A DNA stretch of 16,393 nucleotides from an uncultured Moraxella sp. (GTDB lineage Bacteria > Pseudomonadota > Gammaproteobacteria > Pseudomonadales > Moraxellaceae). The position numbers were made by a program, and so were the translations under genes. Shown here in pieces: positions 7,987 to 14,553 of the stretch (position 1 is the stretch's first letter; each line of letters begins with the position of its first letter). The stretch spans positions 1 to 16,393 of the forward strand of contig CALTTC010000033.1 of assembly GCA_943908425.1 (NCBI GenBank), in the 5' to 3' direction. A model generated the notes under the pieces. The model had not been told where the DNA came from, made no database searches, and was given only the letters and a program-made list of their open reading frames with translations.

Positions 7987-8662
7987 TATCTTATTGGCAA
8001 CTTCCACAAGCGTTATCACGGATTTGCGCCAAATAACGCACATTCGCCAAGTATTGCAAGCTAAAGTGGGCGATAACCTAAAAATTGCCGTACAAGATGG
8101 TAAGCTTGGGTATGCAGTGATTGCAGGGATTGATGAACAGGCAGTTTATTTGCGCGATATGGTGCTTGATACCCCACCGCCCGCCAAACTGCCCCTAACG
8201 GTGGTGCTTGCCTTGCCTCGCCCCAAGGTGTTAAGGCGTTTGATGATTGATATGACGGCTATTGGCGTGGCGCATATTGTGCTGATGAACAGCTATCGCA
8301 CCGACAAATCCTACTGGCAATCGCCACAATTATTGCGCTTACACGACTTTATCCAAGAAGGGCTAGAGCAAGGCGTGGATAGTATCGCGCCGCAACTGAC
8401 CCTTGCCAAGCGTTTTAAACCCTTTATACAAGATGAATTACCCAAGTTTGATGCGCCGATTATGCTCGCTCATCCTTACAGTGATTTGCTGATTAGTGAT
8501 TATACGCCTACCCCAAAAACCTTAATTATTGGGGCAGAAGGCGGTTTTATTGATTATGAAGTTAAATTGATGCAAGAAAGTGGGGCAGTGGCGGTATCGC
8601 TTGGACGGCGTATTTTGCGCACAGAAAGTGCCGTCTCGGCATTGCTTGGGCGTTTTATGTAG
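7979..8662 (+). CDS. rsmE: 16S rRNA (uracil-1498-N3)-methyltransferase
   Basis: A 227-residue SPOUT-class methyltransferase that methylates N3 of U1498 in 16S rRNA near the decoding centre. Seen: a short N-terminal PUA-like part (about 1-65), then a SPOUT domain ending in the AdoMet-binding knot with IGAEGGF at 184-190 and LGRRILRTESA at 208-218. The usual Pro of GPEGG is Ala here, a mild change. It is somewhat shorter than the common 240-250 residues. Its ATG overlaps the end of waaA by eight bases, so it is very likely translationally coupled. Its stop lies one base from the stop of cmoM on the other strand, with no terminator visible between them. Confidence 0.95.
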   Translation: MNSILLATSTSVITDLRQITHIRQVLQAKVGDNLKIAVQDGKLGYAVIAGIDEQAVYLRDMVLDTPPPAKLPLTVVLALPRPKVLRRLMIDMTAIGVAHIVLMNSYRTDKSYWQSPQLLRLHDFIQEGLEQGVDSIAPQLTLAKRFKPFIQDELPKFDAPIMLAHPYSDLLISDYTPTPKTLIIGAEGGFIDYEVKLMQESGAVAVSLGRRILRTESAVSALLGRFM

Positions 8663-8663
8663 G

Positions 8664-9419
8664 CTATTTGGGGCGCTTTTGCGCGATAATATGCAAATAA
8701 CGCCCCATACGCCAATAGGGCATTTGTTGGCTGTATTGCAATTCTAAGGCAATGACATCATCAGGCACAAGTAGCCCGCCTTGTTTTTTGATGGCGTAAT
8801 CATAAAACACCCGAATGCCCGATTGTGTCAGTATCTTATAGTCTTGTAGATAGTGCATTACCGTGTCATAATCTTTGGGGTAGCTGGGGGTTAGGCTATG
8901 GTTATCGGCAGGTTTTGGGTGATTGACGTGATAAAAATTACCGAGCAATAGATTACGATAAATGGGTGCGGCAGGATTATAAAAACACAGCGATAACACG
9001 CCTTTATCCGCTAGTAACTTATCAATCACCGCGAACAGTTTATCGGGATATTCTATCCATTCAAGCACGGCGTGGCACAAAATTAAATCATAGTTGCCCA
9101 CTAATAAATCAGGCAGGTCTTGATAGCCAGCGTGCAAAAACTGCACTGGACTTGACGGAGATACAGACGCTTTGGCTTTGTCTAGCATTACTTTTGAGAT
9201 ATCAGTTAGTGTGCAGTCATAGCCTTTTTCGGCAAGGCGTAGGCTGATTTGCCCAAGCCCTGCACCGATATCTAGTACTTGGTTGCTGGATAATTGCGGT
9301 AATATCTCGCTAATATCTCGCCACAACACTGCTAAGCGTAGCGTGCCTTTTAGACCGCCATAAATTTTATTGGCGAAATGATTGGCAACGTCATCAAAAT
9401 TGCGGTCGTTGTCAGCCAT
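8664..9419 (-). CDS. cmoM: tRNA 5-carboxymethoxyuridine methyltransferase
   Basis: A 251-residue class I AdoMet-dependent methyltransferase of the CmoM (formerly SmtA) family, which methylates the carboxyl group of cmo5U at the wobble position of certain tRNAs. Seen: the family-typical start with DRNFDDVA and FANKIYGGLKGTLR, motif I VLDIGAGLGQ at 48-57, LILCHAVLEWI at about 112-122, FYNPAA, and a C-terminal PYWRMGRYLHI. The match to E. coli CmoM runs over nearly its whole length. No Shine-Dalgarno site precedes the ATG; the ancestral copy used TAATG overlap with the end of bamE. In this copy the upstream bamE is only a fragment, because of the 304-bp duplication, so translation may be weakened. 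Confidence 0.95.
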   Translation of the reverse strand: MADNDRNFDDVANHFANKIYGGLKGTLRLAVLWRDISEILPQLSSNQVLDIGAGLGQISLRLAEKGYDCTLTDISKVMLDKAKASVSPSSPVQFLHAGYQDLPDLLVGNYDLILCHAVLEWIEYPDKLFAVIDKLLADKGVLSLCFYNPAAPIYRNLLLGNFYHVNHPKPADNHSLTPSYPKDYDTVMHYLQDYKILTQSGIRVFYDYAIKKQGGLLVPDDVIALELQYSQQMPYWRMGRYLHIIAQKRPK

Positions 9420-9561
9420 TAACGTGGTAAGGTGTCAAGCCCTTGTACGCCTATCACCTTGGCATTATTATCAAAGTAGATGGACAGATGGCGCTCGGCG
9501 TTGTGGATATTAGCTTTGCCTTTACGCTTGCCATCGGTGCCGGCGGTATAGTCATAGATAT
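9258..9561. repeat. 304-bp tandem direct repeat, copy 1
   Basis: Every base of 9258-9561 that I compared is identical to 9562-9865, offset 304, with no gap between the two copies. The first mismatches outside are at 9257 versus 9561 and at 9562 versus 9866. This copy spans the first 54 codons of the intact cmoM and a 3' fragment of bamE. Confidence 0.95.
9419..9561 (-). pseudogene. Truncated 3' copy of bamE
   Basis: Identical to codons 72-118 of the intact bamE at 9723-10079, but cut at the duplication junction. It has no start codon and no in-frame Met, so it should not be translated. Reading into it from the truncated cmoM copy upstream is out of frame. Its stop codon still overlaps the cmoM ATG at 9419. 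Confidence 0.9.
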
Positions 9562-9723
9562 CCCTGCACCGATATCTAGTACTTGGTTGCTGGATAATTG
9601 CGGTAATATCTCGCTAATATCTCGCCACAACACTGCTAAGCGTAGCGTGCCTTTTAGACCGCCATAAATTTTATTGGCGAAATGATTGGCAACGTCATCA
9701 AAATTGCGGTCGTTGTCAGCCAT
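9454..9723 (-). pseudogene. Truncated 5' copy of cmoM fused out of frame
   Basis: The first 54 codons are identical to intact cmoM and stop inside AdoMet motif I (after VLDIGAG) at the duplication junction, 9562/9561. The frame then runs through 35 codons of the bamE fragment in the wrong frame before a stop at 9454, giving an 89-residue product. It lacks most of the methyltransferase fold and is presumably non-functional. It retains the native start, overlapping the stop of intact bamE as TAATG, so it is probably still translated. Confidence 0.9.
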
Positions 9724-9865
9724 TAACGTGGTAAGGTGTCAAGCCCTTGTACGCCTATCACCTTGGCATTATTATCAAAGTAGATGGACAGATGGCGCTC
9801 GGCGTTGTGGATATTAGCTTTGCCTTTACGCTTGCCATCGGTGCCGGCGGTATAGTCATAGATAT
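9562..9865. repeat. 304-bp tandem direct repeat, copy 2
   Basis: Second copy of the duplication, identical to 9258-9561. It spans the 5' 162 bases of the truncated cmoM copy and the last 47 codons of the intact bamE. The junction of the copies (9561/9562) shows no shared bases beyond the repeat, meaning no microhomology at the breakpoint. Confidence 0.95.
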
Positions 9866-10079
9866 AATCCCAGCGATTAGGCGCAAGTGTATCACGCAGG
9901 GCAGGGCTACCGAGCAAGTACAGTACCTGTTCTTGACTCATGCCGACTTGAATTTTTTGGGCGCTTTGATAGGTGATGGGCGTGCCTTGGGGAAGGTCAA
10001 TCGTGTAGACTTTAAACCACTGGCAACCATTTAACAAAAGTATAGAGCATAACAATACCGAAGGAGCAACAAAACGCAT
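9723..10079 (-). CDS. bamE: Outer membrane assembly lipoprotein BamE (SmpA/OmlA)
   Basis: A 118-residue lipoprotein subunit of the BAM complex, which inserts beta-barrel proteins into the outer membrane. Seen: a signal peptide with lipobox LNGC (Cys19), then the SmpA/OmlA domain with QKIQVGMSQEQVLYLLGSP at about 41-59, PNRWDYIYDY at about 67-76, and a C-terminal strand LSIYFDNNAKVIGV. Length fits the family. It diverges from fur, an arrangement well known for omlA and fur in pseudomonads and relatives. It overlaps the start of the cmoM copy by one base (TAATG). Its last 47 codons lie in the 304-bp duplication, but the gene itself is intact. Confidence 0.95.
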   Translation of the reverse strand: MRFVAPSVLLCSILLLNGCQWFKVYTIDLPQGTPITYQSAQKIQVGMSQEQVLYLLGSPALRDTLAPNRWDYIYDYTAGTDGKRKGKANIHNAERHLSIYFDNNAKVIGVQGLDTLPR

Positions 10080-10101
10080 AACAACAAGCCTAAATTTCTT
10101 A

Positions 10102-10130
10102 TAAATATTGATTGACTATATTAAACACAA
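10102..10130 (-). promoter_or_regulatory. Candidate bamE promoter
   Basis: On the minus strand, TTGTGT (10125-10130) and TATTTA (10102-10107) are 17 bases apart and end about 23 bases before the bamE ATG. The elements are imperfect and the DNA is AT-rich. Confidence 0.35.
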
Positions 10131-10199
10131 CTTTGATAATATTCAAGCCATAAATGGAGAAATTTAGGGTAAAATAACCTATTCAAGCAAAATAAGCAA

Positions 10200-10228
10200 T
10201 TGCATAAGTAATTTTAACATGCTAAAGT
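10200..10228 (+). promoter_or_regulatory. Candidate fur promoter
   Basis: TTGCAT (10200-10205), a 17-base spacer and TAAAGT (10223-10228) lie 39 bases before the fur ATG. It is a plausible sigma-70 pair but not consensus. Confidence 0.4.
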
Positions 10229-10267
10229 ATTGTTATTTTTGTGAACAACAAAATAAAGGGGGCAACG

Positions 10268-10693
10268 ATGGCATTCACCAATCAAGACTTAAGAAAAGCG
10301 GGCTTAAAGGTCACCTTGCCGCGTATCAAAATTTTAGAACTCCTAGAAAGCGCCGAAAATCACCATATGAGTGCTGAAGATGTCTACAAGGCGCTAGCTA
10401 GTCAAGGCGAAGATGTGGGTTTGGCGACCGTGTATCGGGTATTGACCCAATTTGAGCAAGCAGGCATTGTGGAGCGTCATAACTTTGAGAACAATCTGTC
10501 GGTATTTGAGATTGTGCAAGATGAGCATCACGACCATTTGGTGTGCGATGTTTGTGGTAAAATTGTGGAATTTAAAAACACCTTTATTGAAGAAGAACAA
10601 CGCAAAGTTGCTGACGAGAACGGCTTTCGCCTTGCGGGACACTCGCTTGTGCTGTATGGCGTGTGCAATAGCAATGAATGTCAAAAAGACTAA
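10268..10693 (+). CDS. fur: Ferric uptake regulator Fur
   Basis: A 141-residue metal-dependent repressor that, bound to ferrous iron, shuts off iron-uptake genes. Seen: an N-terminal winged helix (about 1-80) with AGLKVTLPRIKILELL and GLATVYRVLTQFEQAGIVERH, then the dimerisation and metal-binding domain with HHDH at 87-90, CDVC at 93-96 and a second Cys pair, CNSNEC, at 133-138. Close to E. coli Fur in layout and length. The frame can be extended to a GTG at 10241, but the ATG at 10268 is chosen: AAGGGGG at 10256-10262 sits five bases upstream, and the protein then begins as Fur proteins normally do. It diverges from bamE and converges on pilU across a terminator. Only half of a Fur-box-like sequence is visible upstream, so autoregulation is not shown. 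Confidence 0.96.
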   Translation: MAFTNQDLRKAGLKVTLPRIKILELLESAENHHMSAEDVYKALASQGEDVGLATVYRVLTQFEQAGIVERHNFENNLSVFEIVQDEHHDHLVCDVCGKIVEFKNTFIEEEQRKVADENGFRLAGHSLVLYGVCNSNECQKD

Positions 10694-10735
10694 ATATCCC
10701 CCAATTTTAAAAGAACTTGTTAAAAGAACAATGAT

Positions 10736-10765
10736 AAAAAAGCCTAACTTATTTAGGCTTTTTTT
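10736..10765. terminator. Bidirectional terminator between fur and pilU
   Basis: A perfect 12-bp stem (10736-10747 paired with 10753-10764) with a five-base loop, flanked by A and T tracts. It lies between the convergent fur and pilU stop codons and can serve both. Confidence 0.85.
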
Positions 10766-10776
10766 GTGGGGTTTTG

Positions 10777-11907
10777 TTATTCAAAAGCGCTAATATCTAG
10801 CGATAACTTATCAGCACCTTCATCTAAATCTTGACCGGAATTTTTGCCTTTTAATTTAATCATTAATCGTAAATCGTTCGGGCTGTCGGCATGCTTAATG
10901 GCGTTATCATAATTGATTTGCCCAGATTCATACAAATCAAATAACGCTTGGTCAAAGGTTTGCATGCCAATATCTCGTGAGCGAGTCATTAAAGGCTTAA
11001 TCTCGTGAATCTCGCCTTTACGAATATAATCGCCGACTAGCTGTGTATTTAGCAAAATTTCAATCGCAGCACGACGACCTTTGCCGTCAGGCGTTGGGAT
11101 TAACTGCTGAGCGATAATGGCGCGTAAGTTTAAGGACAAATCCATAAACAACTGGCTATGACGGTCCGCCTCAAAAAAGTGAATGATACGGTCAATCGCT
11201 TGGTTTGCGTTATTGGCGTGCAAGGTGGCAAACACTAAATGCCCCGTTTCGGCGTATTGAATGGCGTAACTCATCACCTCACGGTTACGAATCTCGCCAA
11301 TCAAAATGACATCAGGGGCTTGACGTAGGGTGTTTTTTAGCCCTTCTTCAAACGACAGGGTGTCAATGCCCACTTCGCGCTGGGTGATGATACACCCTCT
11401 GTGCTGATGCACGTATTCAATCGGGTCTTCAATGGTGATGATATGCCCACGTGAGTTTTGGTTGCGGTGTCCAATCATCGCTGCAAGGGTGGTGGATTTA
11501 CCAGTACCAGTTGCCCCAACCAATAAAATAATGCCACGTTTTTTCATGGCTAATTCTTTTAAAATTGGTGGCAAATTCAAATCTTCGGTACTTGGAATAT
11601 TGGTTTCAATTTTCCGCAATACCATACCGGCACGGTCACGCTGAATAAAGGCAGATACCCGAAAACGCGCGGTTTCTTTTTGGTCGGCGATGGCAAATTG
11701 GCATTCGTGCGTTTCGTCAAATTCTTTTTTTTGCGCATCGCTCATAATGCTTTTGACCAGTGCCATAGACTGTTCAGCGCTAAGGGGCGTTTTGGTCATT
11801 GGCATGATTTGCCCATTGACTTTTAAAGAGGGTGGTACGCCTTCGGTGATAAATAAATCCGAGCCGTTTTTGGCAATCATTGCCTGTAACAACTTATCAA
11901 AATCCAT
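10777..11907 (-). CDS. pilU: Type IV pilus retraction ATPase PilU
   Basis: A 376-residue hexameric ATPase of the GspE/PilT family that assists PilT in pilus retraction and twitching. Seen: the N-terminal PAS-like domain (about 1-100), Walker A GATGTGKST at 131-139, the Asp box ITIEDPIE at about 157-164, Walker B VILIGEIR at 200-207 and the His box GHLVFATLHANN at 222-233. The C-terminal tail past residue 340 is acidic, longer than PilT, and lacks the AIRNLIRE motif of true PilT, having VGDYIRKGE instead, which supports PilU. An AGGAG site lies five bases upstream of the ATG. It follows pilT by 24 bases in one operon. Confidence 0.94.
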   Translation of the reverse strand: MDFDKLLQAMIAKNGSDLFITEGVPPSLKVNGQIMPMTKTPLSAEQSMALVKSIMSDAQKKEFDETHECQFAIADQKETARFRVSAFIQRDRAGMVLRKIETNIPSTEDLNLPPILKELAMKKRGIILLVGATGTGKSTTLAAMIGHRNQNSRGHIITIEDPIEYVHQHRGCIITQREVGIDTLSFEEGLKNTLRQAPDVILIGEIRNREVMSYAIQYAETGHLVFATLHANNANQAIDRIIHFFEADRHSQLFMDLSLNLRAIIAQQLIPTPDGKGRRAAIEILLNTQLVGDYIRKGEIHEIKPLMTRSRDIGMQTFDQALFDLYESGQINYDNAIKHADSPNDLRLMIKLKGKNSGQDLDEGADKLSLDISAFE

Positions 11908-11931
11908 ACTAACTCCTAGTTAATAAAGCAA

Positions 11932-12978
11932 TTATAAGAAAGCATCGGGCTGTTTGGCGTACATGCGTGCATCTGATTTGTCAATGGTACGCGCTGCCAC
12001 AAGATTTTTTAGGGTTTGGTCAAGGGTAATCATCCCTTCGCCTGCCCCTGTTTGAATGGCAGAGTACATTTGGGCGATTTTGTTTTCACGGATTAGGTTA
12101 CGAATAGCAGGCGTGCCAAGCATAATCTCGTGCGCCGCCACTCGTCCGCCTCCAATGCGTTTTAGTAGGCTTTGGGAGATGACCGCTTGCAAGGATTCTG
12201 ACAACATCGCGCGAATCATATCTTTTTCTTCGGCGGGGAATACGTCAATGACGCGGTCAATGGTTTTGGCGGCGGAGTTGGTGTGCAGTGTCCCAAACAC
12301 CAAGTGTCCTGTTTCGGCGGCGGTTAAGGCTAGGCGAATGGTTTCTAAATCACGCAACTCACCAACCAAGATAATATCGGGGTCTTCACGCAATGCTGAG
12401 CGTAGGGCAGCGTCAAACGATAAGGTATCACGGTGGACTTCGCGTTGGTTGATGAGTGATTTTTTGGACTCGTGAACAAATTCAATGGGGTCTTCAATGG
12501 TTAAAATGTGTTCTTTGCGCGTTTCGTTGATGTAGTTAATCATCGCTGCAAGGGTTGTGGATTTGCCAGAGCCTGTAGGACCTGTCACCAATACCACGCC
12601 ACGCTTAAAATCGGAGACTTTTTTGAAAACAGGACCCATGCCTAAGTCGTCCATCGTCAAGACTTTGGAGGGAATGGTACGAAAAACTGCCCCCGCCCCA
12701 CGGTTTTGGTTAAAGGCATTGACCCGAAAACGCGCAAGCTGGGGAATCTCAAAAGAGAAGTCAGTTTCCAAAAATTCTTCATAATCGGCACGCTGTTTAT
12801 CGTTCATGATATCATAAATCAGCTGGTGCACCGTTTGGTGGTCCATCTCAGGGGTGTTAATGCGCACTACCTCGCCATCAACACGAATCATCGGCGGTAA
12901 GCCTGCTGACAAGTGCAAATCCGAGGCTTTATTTTTGACGACAAAACGCAATAAATCTTCAATACTGGGGGCTGACAT
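11932..12978 (-). CDS. pilT: Type IV pilus retraction ATPase PilT
   Basis: A 348-residue motor ATPase that depolymerises type IV pili, driving twitching and, in competent bacteria, DNA uptake. Seen: the N-terminal domain with SDLHLSAGLPPM, Walker A GPTGSGKST at 133-141, Asp box LTIEDPIE at 159-166, Walker B ILVGELRD at 203-210, His box GHLVFGTLHTNS at 224-235 and the PilT-specific AIRNLIRE at 291-298. Full family length. An AGGA site lies seven bases before the ATG. First gene of the pilT-pilU operon and divergent from yggS, an arrangement conserved in pseudomonads and relatives. Confidence 0.96.
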   Translation of the reverse strand: MSAPSIEDLLRFVVKNKASDLHLSAGLPPMIRVDGEVVRINTPEMDHQTVHQLIYDIMNDKQRADYEEFLETDFSFEIPQLARFRVNAFNQNRGAGAVFRTIPSKVLTMDDLGMGPVFKKVSDFKRGVVLVTGPTGSGKSTTLAAMINYINETRKEHILTIEDPIEFVHESKKSLINQREVHRDTLSFDAALRSALREDPDIILVGELRDLETIRLALTAAETGHLVFGTLHTNSAAKTIDRVIDVFPAEEKDMIRAMLSESLQAVISQSLLKRIGGGRVAAHEIMLGTPAIRNLIRENKIAQMYSAIQTGAGEGMITLDQTLKNLVAARTIDKSDARMYAKQPDAFL

Positions 12979-13007
12979 AAGTAATCCTAACTAAGTAAAT
13001 AGTCCCC

Positions 13008-13016
13008 ATTTTACCA
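13008..13016 (-). promoter_or_regulatory. Candidate extended -10 of pilT
   Basis: On the minus strand TGGTAAAAT matches the extended -10 pattern TGnTAnAAT closely and lies about 30 bases before the pilT ATG. No good -35 hexamer is seen at 17 bases. Confidence 0.3.
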
Positions 13017-13076
13017 TAAATATTTTACAAAAAGGCAAATTTGACGTATCATTCTGTGCAAAAACAAGGGGGTATA

Positions 13077-13712
13077 ATGAGTATATCTCAAGACTATTTC
13101 GCCATTAAAGATACGCTACCACCACAAGCAACACTGGTCTGTGTCTCCAAAACCAAACCCAGCACTGCCATTCGTGCTTTGTATGAGCTTGGTCAGCGCC
13201 ATTTTGGCGAAAATTATTTGCAAGAAGCGTTGCAAAAACAAGCAGAATTAACAGATTGCCCTATTTGTTGGCATTATATTGGGCATATTCAGCGTAATAA
13301 AACCCGTGATATTGCTAATAATTTTGCTTGGGTGCACACCCTAGAGCGAGCAATTATCGCCAAACGTTTGAGCGATCAACGCACCAATAAACCGCCTTTA
13401 AATGTCTTAATACAGCTCAATATTGACAATGAAGCAAGTAAATCAGGCTGTACTGTTAATGAACTTGATGAATTGGTTGGACAAGTGTTAGCTTTGCCTA
13501 ATTTGCATTTGCGAGGCTTGATGATTATTCCAAGTAAAAATAGTAGCGATGCTTTTTTACGTACCAAGCAATTATTTGATGATATCAAGCACCGCCACAA
13601 TCCGCCATATTGGGATACGCTATCAATGGGCATGAGTGGCGATTATCATGATGCAATCAATCACGGAGCCACTATGGTAAGAGTTGGCAGTGCTATTTTT
13701 GGGGAGCGTTAA
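13077..13712 (+). CDS. yggS: YggS/PROSC-family pyridoxal-phosphate-binding protein
   Basis: A 211-residue single-domain PLP carrier (alanine-racemase-like barrel) involved in vitamin B6 and amino-acid homeostasis rather than catalysis. Seen: VCVSKTKP at 21-28 with the PLP Lys25, HFGENYLQEAL, WHYIGHIQRNK, a GLMIIP segment, LSMGMSGD, and the phosphate-binding C-terminus VRVGSAIFGER. It is about 15-20 residues shorter than E. coli YggS, missing part of the first helix and the last few residues. The frame extends upstream to a TTG at 13041, but the ATG at 13077 follows a G-rich ribosome site (AGGGGG) and is preferred. Divergent from pilT. Its last four bases overlap the end of the XRE gene on the other strand. 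Confidence 0.93.
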   Translation: MSISQDYFAIKDTLPPQATLVCVSKTKPSTAIRALYELGQRHFGENYLQEALQKQAELTDCPICWHYIGHIQRNKTRDIANNFAWVHTLERAIIAKRLSDQRTNKPPLNVLIQLNIDNEASKSGCTVNELDELVGQVLALPNLHLRGLMIIPSKNSSDAFLRTKQLFDDIKHRHNPPYWDTLSMGMSGDYHDAINHGATMVRVGSAIFGER

Positions 13713-13924
13713 TCGCTGTCTTGTAATAATACATAAGCTGGTATGCCAAGCGTATCAGCTATTTTATGGATATTAAGCAACGAAACATTGCGTTTGCCAC
13801 GTTCTATGCCACTTAAATAGCTGCGTGCCAAGCCACATTCTAAAGCAAGTTTTTCTTGCGATAGTCCGTGTTTGCGGCGCACGCTACTCAAACGTAGTCC
13901 AAAGTTTTTTAGCGGATCATTCAT
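13709..13924 (-). CDS. Small XRE-family HTH transcriptional regulator
   Basis: A 71-residue protein that is almost entirely one Cro/CI-type helix-turn-helix domain. Seen: LRLSSVRRKHGLSQEKLA, then CGLARSYLSGIERGKRN with the recognition helix, and a final helix KIADTLGIPAYVLL. The RSYLSGIERGKRN segment resembles controller (C) proteins of restriction-modification systems as well as other short XRE regulators, but no restriction or methylase gene is present. No effector domain, so it is probably a DNA-binding homodimer. It diverges from two small unknown genes across a control region with direct repeats, which suggests that it regulates them and itself. Its 3' end overlaps yggS by four bases. 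Confidence 0.88.
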   Translation of the reverse strand: MNDPLKNFGLRLSSVRRKHGLSQEKLALECGLARSYLSGIERGKRNVSLLNIHKIADTLGIPAYVLLQDSD

Positions 13925-13985
13925 TGTCTTGCTCTACAAAAATTGCTAATCTTAAATAAAAATCACCAATAATATAACGCTATAT

Positions 13986-14010
13986 AAGTTCACGCTAAAA
14001 AAGTTCACGC
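13986..14010. promoter_or_regulatory. Direct-repeat candidate operator of the XRE regulator
   Basis: AAGTTCACGC occurs at 13986-13995 and again at 14001-14010, a 15-bp period. The pair lies upstream of the -35 of the plus-strand promoter. It also spans a weak minus-strand promoter for the XRE gene (TATATT at 13971-13976 with TTTAGC 17 bases upstream). An 8-bp palindrome ACTATAGT follows at 14011-14018. The position suits activation of the small-gene operon and repression of the regulator, but that is inference. Confidence 0.5.
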
Positions 14011-14017
14011 ACTATAG

Positions 14018-14046
14018 TTGACTTTTTCTACCGCCTGTTTTATAAT
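14018..14046 (+). promoter_or_regulatory. Strong sigma-70 promoter of the small-gene operon
   Basis: TTGACT (14018-14023), a 17-base spacer and a perfect TATAAT (14041-14046) make the best promoter in the window. The expected start near 14053 leaves a leader of about 25 bases carrying a GGAG ribosome site before the GTG at 14079. Confidence 0.75.
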
Positions 14047-14078
14047 AATGTTACTTATAGTAATCAACGGAGTTTTTT

Positions 14079-14234
14079 GTGAAGAAATACCAAGTTAAAT
14101 ATAAATCACCGCCTACTCGGTCTAGTTATGCCTTGACCTATGTTAGAGCCAGCAGTCAAGCCCAAGCAAGAGAGCAAGTAAAAGCTCGTTTCGCCAATCA
14201 AGGCGTATCAATTATTTCAGTTGTAGAACAATAA
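14079..14234 (+). CDS. Small protein of unknown function (51 residues)
   Basis: A 51-codon gene starting with GTG. GGAG at 14069-14072 sits six bases upstream and a near-consensus promoter precedes it. The product begins MKKYQVKYKSPP and ends GVSIISVVEQ. It is basic, has no Cys or Trp, and no signal peptide or membrane span. The pattern of a beta-strand (YQVKYKS), a second strand (YALTYVRA), a helix (SQAQAREQVKARFANQ) and a last strand (SIISVVE) suggests a small beta-beta-alpha-beta fold. I do not recognise the family. The stop is ten bases before the next gene, which has a good ribosome site, so the two form an operon. Strong transcription and translation signals support it being real despite its length. 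Confidence 0.65.
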   Translation: MKKYQVKYKSPPTRSSYALTYVRASSQAQAREQVKARFANQGVSIISVVEQ

Positions 14235-14244
14235 GGAGTATAAA

Positions 14245-14526
14245 ATGGCAGAATTTGATCCATATGAAGCAAGACGCGTGGCGAGAGAGTTGCGCGAGGG
14301 AACCGCAGAAAAGTTAGGTAGTGATTATTATTCACCAAGGGAGGCAATTGACGATGTGCGTTATGCAATAGGGGCAGGTGAAACTGCTGTAGCAGGCGCT
14401 AAGTTGGTAGGTAAATCTTTGTTCAATATCGGCAAGTTTGTTGGCGGTTCATTGCTTCCCGATTTTTTGGAAACCAGAGCTAGAATGTATGAGCAAAAAG
14501 AAGATAAGCGTTATGATGATCTATAG
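14245..14526 (+). CDS. Small protein of unknown function (93 residues)
   Basis: A 93-residue protein with an AAGGAG ribosome site six bases before the ATG, second gene of the two-gene operon and followed by a strong terminator. The N-terminal 35 residues and the last 20 are highly charged (for example EARRVARELREG and YEQKEDKRYDD). The middle, about 40-72, is rich in Gly, Ala and Val with spaced Lys (AIGAGETAVAGAKLVGKSLF, then NIGKFVGGSLLP). It could form an amphipathic or membrane-associating helix, though it is too polar for a classic span. No signal peptide or catalytic motif is visible, and I do not recognise a family. The linkage to an XRE regulator recalls phage, plasmid or toxin-type modules, which is only a contextual guess. 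Confidence 0.75.
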   Translation: MAEFDPYEARRVARELREGTAEKLGSDYYSPREAIDDVRYAIGAGETAVAGAKLVGKSLFNIGKFVGGSLLPDFLETRARMYEQKEDKRYDDL

Positions 14527-14553
14527 GATGTAAATTAGATTGTAGTTGCTATC

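Noticed and set aside
9443..9667. Plus-strand open frame repeated at 9747-10034
   Set aside because: It lies antisense to bamE and appears twice only because of the 304-bp duplication; no ribosome site or family resemblance.
10133..10146. Possible Fur box upstream of bamE and fur
   Set aside because: Only one half-site (TGATAAT) is present; the other half does not match the Fur consensus, and AT-rich DNA gives such matches easily.
10241..10267. Upstream GTG as the start of fur
   Set aside because: The extension has no ribosome site, while the ATG at 10268 has a strong one and matches the usual Fur N-terminus.
13073..13078. TATAAT at the yggS start codon as a promoter
   Set aside because: It overlaps the ATG itself, and the TTGACG at 13041 is 26 bases away, too far for a sigma-70 promoter.
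13709..14526. Restriction-modification locus suggested by the controller-like XRE protein
   Set aside because: Neither neighbouring small gene carries methyltransferase or nuclease motifs, and both are too short for such enzymes.
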